A stretch of DNA of 64,000 nucleotides from Bradyrhizobium sp. 1(2017) (GTDB taxonomy: Bacteria > Pseudomonadota > Alphaproteobacteria > Rhizobiales > Xanthobacteraceae), in NCBI RefSeq assembly GCF_011602485.2, contig NZ_CP050022.2, positions 310,001 through 374,000 of the forward strand. Reading direction: 5' to 3'. The notes beneath the pieces were generated by a model that made no database searches, was not told the origin of the DNA, and was given only the letters and a program-made list of their open reading frames with translations. Made by a program: the position numbers and the translations under genes. Shown here in pieces: positions 63,502-64,000 of this stretch. Each line of letters starts with the position of its first letter. Positions within the stretch are counted from its first letter, which is position 1.

Positions 63502-63586
63502 TCAGTTCTCCTTCAAAGTACGTTTTGTTCGGTTGATTGGTATTCCGCGTCACGCGAGACCGGTGCGATCCCGTGCGACGAATTCC

Positions 63587-64000
63587 TCATTTCTTCTTGC
63601 CCGGGAAACCGCCGAGGCCCGGCAGCGTCGGCTTGCCGCTCAGCCCGGTCAGTCCAGGAAGATTGGGCAGACCTTGGCGCAAGCCGGCGGGCAGATCCTT
63701 CGGCAGGTTCGGCAGGCCTTGTCCGCCGCCGCCGCTCTGCATCTTCTCCTGCATCGCCTTCATCTCTTCGGGAGACGGCATCTTCATGCCGCCGCCAAAG
63801 CCCATAGCCTGCGCGATGCCGGCGAGCGGGCCGCGCTTGCCCGAGCCCATGGCCTTCATCACGTCGGCCATGTTCCGGTGCATCTTCAGGAGCTTGTTGA
63901 CGTGCTCGACGCTCTGGCCGGAACCTGCGGCGATGCGCTTCTTGCGGCTGGCCTTGAGCAGGTCCGGATGACGGCGCTCGTCGCGCGTCATGGAATCGAT
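63587..64000 (-). CDS. ffh: Signal recognition particle protein Ffh (C-terminal part)
   Basis: The frame is open at the right edge, so only the C-terminal 137 or so residues are present. The visible part is the M domain: MTRDERRHPDLLKASRKKRIAAGSG with SVEHVNKLLKMHRNM. A methionine- and glycine-rich tail follows (MGFGGGMKMPSPEEMKAMQEKM) and ends PGKKK. SRP binds signal sequences of nascent inner-membrane proteins through this domain. It leads the ffh-rpsP-rimM-trmD-rplS unit; rpsP follows after 85 bases. Confidence 0.96.
   Translation of the reverse strand: MDSMTRDERRHPDLLKASRKKRIAAGSGQSVEHVNKLLKMHRNMADVMKAMGSGKRGPLAGIAQAMGFGGGMKMPSPEEMKAMQEKMQSGGGGQGLPNLPKDLPAGLRQGLPNLPGLTGLSGKPTLPGLGGFPGKKK

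Overview
The window reads as a chromosomal segment of an alphaproteobacterium of the Bradyrhizobium / Rhodopseudomonas group (order Hyphomicrobiales). The grounds are high GC, a malonyl-CoA synthetase of the rhizobial MatB type, invasion-associated-locus-B and DUF6455 proteins, two TAXI binding proteins, and many copies of the short palindromic intergenic repeats typical of that group. This placement comes from recognising protein families and repeats by eye, not from a database search. I saw no rRNA, tRNA, CRISPR array, prophage, transposase or plasmid replication gene.

Layout. 1-9.3 kb: tail of an SDR-DoxX fusion, a DCC thiol oxidoreductase, an FAD amine oxidase, typA, a Crp-type regulator divergent from a lone receiver protein, a PhoD phosphatase and a membrane-anchored TAXI protein. 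9.4-20 kb: phhB, a YkvA protein, a second TAXI protein, a Sel1-type protein, a quinone oxidoreductase, a dienoyl-CoA-reductase-like SDR, an IalB protein, rlmN, PAP2 phosphatase and argG. 20-32 kb: TetR divergent from a homocysteine methyltransferase, a PhoA-family phosphatase, a proline-rich OmpA protein, VOC and FkbM proteins, an ABC exporter/importer and a hybrid histidine kinase. 32-36 kb: the sdhCDAB operon. 36-45.5 kb: TauE/SafE, matB, an SDR, fasciclin, a cytochrome b plus molybdoenzyme pair, an MFS carrier, leuB and a hexapeptide acyltransferase. 46-56 kb: asd, beta-carbonic anhydrase, a CitE-like lyase, a GlxA-type regulator divergent from two membrane genes, a TPR-caspase protein followed by the frameshifted remnant of a HAD hydrolase, and LssY, DUF6455 and glycosyltransferase genes. 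56-61 kb: leuD and leuC, separated by small secreted-protein genes. 61-64 kb: ffh-rpsP-rimM-trmD-rplS, transcribed leftward.

Functional groupings. Amino-acid synthesis is represented by leuB, leuC, leuD, asd and argG. Central carbon metabolism is represented by sdhCDAB and matB. Ribosome and translation functions are typA, rlmN, rplS, trmD, rimM, rpsP and ffh. Envelope proteins (OmpA, fasciclin, IalB, PAP2 and small secreted proteins) are scattered among them.

The most notable non-coding content is a set of dispersed palindromic repeats in at least six sequence families. They cluster at gene 3' ends and convergent junctions, and one copy supplies the last codons and stop of rimM. I did not find a convincing new multi-gene system. 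The best candidates for follow-up are the permease-less TAXI proteins, the secreted TPR-caspase, the lipoprotein molybdoenzyme pair, and the tandem TCACRTGTGA palindromes upstream of the OmpA gene.
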